Positions 5,451 through 6,915 of a stretch of 6,915 nucleotides of DNA are shown piece after piece. Numbering within the stretch: position 1 is the stretch's first letter; the number at the start of each line of letters is the position of its first letter. The notes below the pieces were generated by a model. It saw only the letters and a list, made by a program, of their open reading frames with translations. It had not been told where the DNA came from and searched no databases. Where the stretch lies: NCBI GenBank assembly GCA_900554605.1, contig USHU01000052.1, forward strand, positions 1 to 6,915, given 5' to 3'. Made by a program: the position numbers and the translations under genes. The DNA is from an uncultured Actinomyces sp. Lineage in GTDB: Bacteria; Actinomycetota; Actinomycetes; Actinomycetales; Actinomycetaceae.

Positions 5451-5456
5451 TATGAT
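5451..5456 (+). promoter_or_regulatory. Candidate -10 box of the uracil permease gene
   Basis: TATGAT matches TATAAT at five of six positions and would start transcription near 5463, giving a leader of about 48 bases. No good -35 box exists at 17 bases (TATGTT); TTGAAC at 5432-5437 is too close. The promoter may depend on an activator or the exact -10 may differ. Confidence 0.35.
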
Positions 5457-5510
5457 GGTGTTCCGACCGGTTTCGGCCCAGACCTTTTAACTGATCGGAG
5501 ATTTAACAGC

Positions 5511-6878
5511 ATGTCTGTTGCACAATCTGGATTCTTCCGCTGGAAACTTCATGGCGATGGCACCAGTATTGCTCCCGGGGACGTAGTTCTTCCCGGCGAA
5601 CGTCTTTCTTGGCCTCGAACAATTGGAATTGGCGCACAACACGTCGTTGCAATGTTCGGGGCAACTTTTTTGGTTCCCTTGCTCACCGGATTCCCGCCGT
5701 CAACGACGCTGTTCTTCTCGGCAATCGGAACGCTCCTCTTCTTCCTTATCACTGCAGGACGACTCCCAAGTTATTTGGGGTCGTCCTTCGCTTTAATTTC
5801 GCCAATCTTGGCAGTCTCCGGAACGAAGGATCTCGGTCCGAGCTTCGCCCTGGGCGGCATCATTGCCACCGGTGCAACCCTGGCTCTTGTCGGCATCATC
5901 GTTCACTTCGCAGGTGTGCGCTGGATTGATGCGATCATGCCCCCTACCGTTACAGGCGCAATCGTTGCCCTCATCGGTCTGAACCTTGCACCCGCCGCAT
6001 GGAACTGGGTGAAGACCGGACCCATCACCGCAGTCGTCACAATCATCTCAATCTGCTTGATCACGGTTCTGTTCAAGGGCATCATCGGCCGCCTCTCCAT
6101 CCTCTTTGGTGTCCTCATTGGCTACGTTGCTGCAGTCTTCCAGCACGAGGTCAAGTTCGATGCAGTTCGCGAGGCCGCATGGTTCGGTCTGCCGCAATTC
6201 CACACTCCCTCCTTCTCCGTCTCCACTCTGGGCCTCTTCATCCCCGTGGTCTTCGTCCTCATCGCAGAAAACGTCGGCCACGTGAAGTCCGTGTCCGCAA
6301 TGACCGGCGAGAACCTTGACGATCTGACCGGACGCGCCCTCTTCGCAGATGGTATCTCCACCATGCTCGCAGGTGCGGGCGGCGGTTCCGGTACGACGAC
6401 CTACGCCGAGAACATTGGCGTTATGGCCGCAACCCGCGTCTACTCGACGGCTGCCTACATCGTCGCAGCATGCTGCGCCTTCCTGCTCTCCCTCATGCCC
6501 AAGTTCGGTGCGCTCATCGCAACGATTCCCTCCGGTGTCCTCGGCGGCGCCGGTACCGTCCTCTACGGCATGATCGGCATGCTCGGCGTGCGTATCTGGG
6601 TCCAGAACCGCGTGGACTTCGCCAACCCGGTCAACCTCAATACCGCTGCCATCGCACTGATCGTCGCAATCGCAGACTTCACCTGGGACATCAGCGGCAT
6701 GACCTTCGGCGGCATCGCCCTGGGTACCGGCGCTGCGATCATCGTCTACCACGGCATGCGCGGCATCTCGAAGCTGCGTGGAACCAACCTCGAGCAGGCT
6801 TCGCCCGCTTCGGCTCCGGCAGGATCCGAACTCGAGAGCGAACCCTACGCTTCACGGCATCGCTCCACTCAAGCCTGA
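5511..6878 (+). CDS. uraA: Uracil permease, NCS2/NAT family (UraA-like)
   Basis: This complete 455-residue membrane transporter should import uracil with protons, as UraA does; the product then feeds pyrimidine salvage. Family marks in order: QH (43-44) at the start of the first helix in GAQHVVAMFGATFLVP, the TM3-region SS(Y/F)A-like motif SSFALISP (91-98), substrate-site Glu E253 in IAENVGHVKS, and the NAT signature ENIGVMAATR (300-309) with E300, N301, G303, T308 and R309. E253 and E300 correspond to E241 and E290 of E. coli UraA. About 14 hydrophobic segments fill 36-415, and the length is normal for the family. The C-terminal 425-455 is a Ser/Pro/Glu-rich cytoplasmic tail. The start follows GGAG 10 bases upstream, slightly long spacing. 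Xanthine or broader nucleobase transport is a less likely alternative. Nothing looks broken. Confidence 0.93.
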   Translation: MSVAQSGFFRWKLHGDGTSIAPGDVVLPGERLSWPRTIGIGAQHVVAMFGATFLVPLLTGFPPSTTLFFSAIGTLLFFLITAGRLPSYLGSSFALISPILAVSGTKDLGPSFALGGIIATGATLALVGIIVHFAGVRWIDAIMPPTVTGAIVALIGLNLAPAAWNWVKTGPITAVVTIISICLITVLFKGIIGRLSILFGVLIGYVAAVFQHEVKFDAVREAAWFGLPQFHTPSFSVSTLGLFIPVVFVLIAENVGHVKSVSAMTGENLDDLTGRALFADGISTMLAGAGGGSGTTTYAENIGVMAATRVYSTAAYIVAACCAFLLSLMPKFGALIATIPSGVLGGAGTVLYGMIGMLGVRIWVQNRVDFANPVNLNTAAIALIVAIADFTWDISGMTFGGIALGTGAAIIVYHGMRGISKLRGTNLEQASPASAPAGSELESEPYASRHRSTQA

Positions 6879-6908
6879 TCGTTTCTGATCACTGAGGCCG
6901 GGGCGTCC

Positions 6909-6915
6909 AAAAGGA
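6909..6915 (+). promoter_or_regulatory. Shine-Dalgarno-like AAAAGGA at the window edge
   Basis: The last seven bases resemble a ribosome binding site, 30 bases after the permease stop, with no terminator between. A cotranscribed gene probably starts just beyond the right edge. Its identity cannot be seen. Confidence 0.35.

Noticed and set aside
6048..6752. Minus-strand ORF of 234 codons
   Set aside because: It is antisense to the permease, with Asp/Glu/Gly/His/Cys-rich low-complexity composition typical of the reverse strand of a GC-rich membrane protein gene, and no ribosome site.

Overview
The window looks like chromosomal DNA of a moderately GC-rich Gram-positive actinobacterium, plausibly Actinomycetaceae (Actinomyces/Schaalia type). 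The reasons are a large DUF11-type surface protein with GTG start and signal peptide, a second surface protein ending in an LAKTG sorting signal, a short SRP RNA, likely leaderless starts and GC-rich codon use. The genus is inference. TGA is an ordinary stop here, since it ends both the LAKTG gene and the permease gene.

Layout, left to right. (1) 1-2320, minus strand: the first 773 codons of a secreted, cysteine-rich, DUF11-like adhesin whose C-terminus lies beyond the left edge. Its promoter region (about 2376-2540) carries several perfect palindromes. (2) 2571-2662, minus: SRP (4.5S-type) RNA. (3) 2755-3715, plus: a promoter, a 24-codon near-leaderless upstream ORF, the LAKTG-anchored surface protein and a strong terminator. 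(4) 3771-4432, plus: a broken 3' remnant resembling a bacterial EndoU/BECR-type nuclease toxin domain, followed 14 bases later by an intact, very acidic 93-residue gene that looks like its immunity protein, then two tandem terminators. (5) 4440-4708: non-coding, with three 11-bp direct repeats plus one inverted copy (4563-4608) just downstream of the 3' end of a tRNA-Ser gene. This looks like an integrase attachment region. (6) 4709-4793, minus: tRNA-Ser(GGA) with its terminator at 4671-4700. (7) 4909-5346, minus: a small two-helix DUF4190-like membrane protein. (8) 5511-6878, plus: a complete NCS2/NAT uracil permease, divergent from it. A Shine-Dalgarno-like AAAAGGA at the very right edge suggests another gene follows.

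The left half is a cell-surface locus, with a likely adhesin and a sortase-anchored protein on either side of the SRP RNA gene that serves membrane targeting. The right half is housekeeping (tRNA-Ser, uracil uptake). The most interesting part lies between them: an apparent orphan toxin/immunity cassette. The toxin reading frame is stopped by a TGA exactly where the EndoU family has the conserved Trp of its FPxxW motif, while the putative immunity gene is intact and may have its own leaderless promoter. It lies next to a tRNA-proximal repeat array typical of integration sites.
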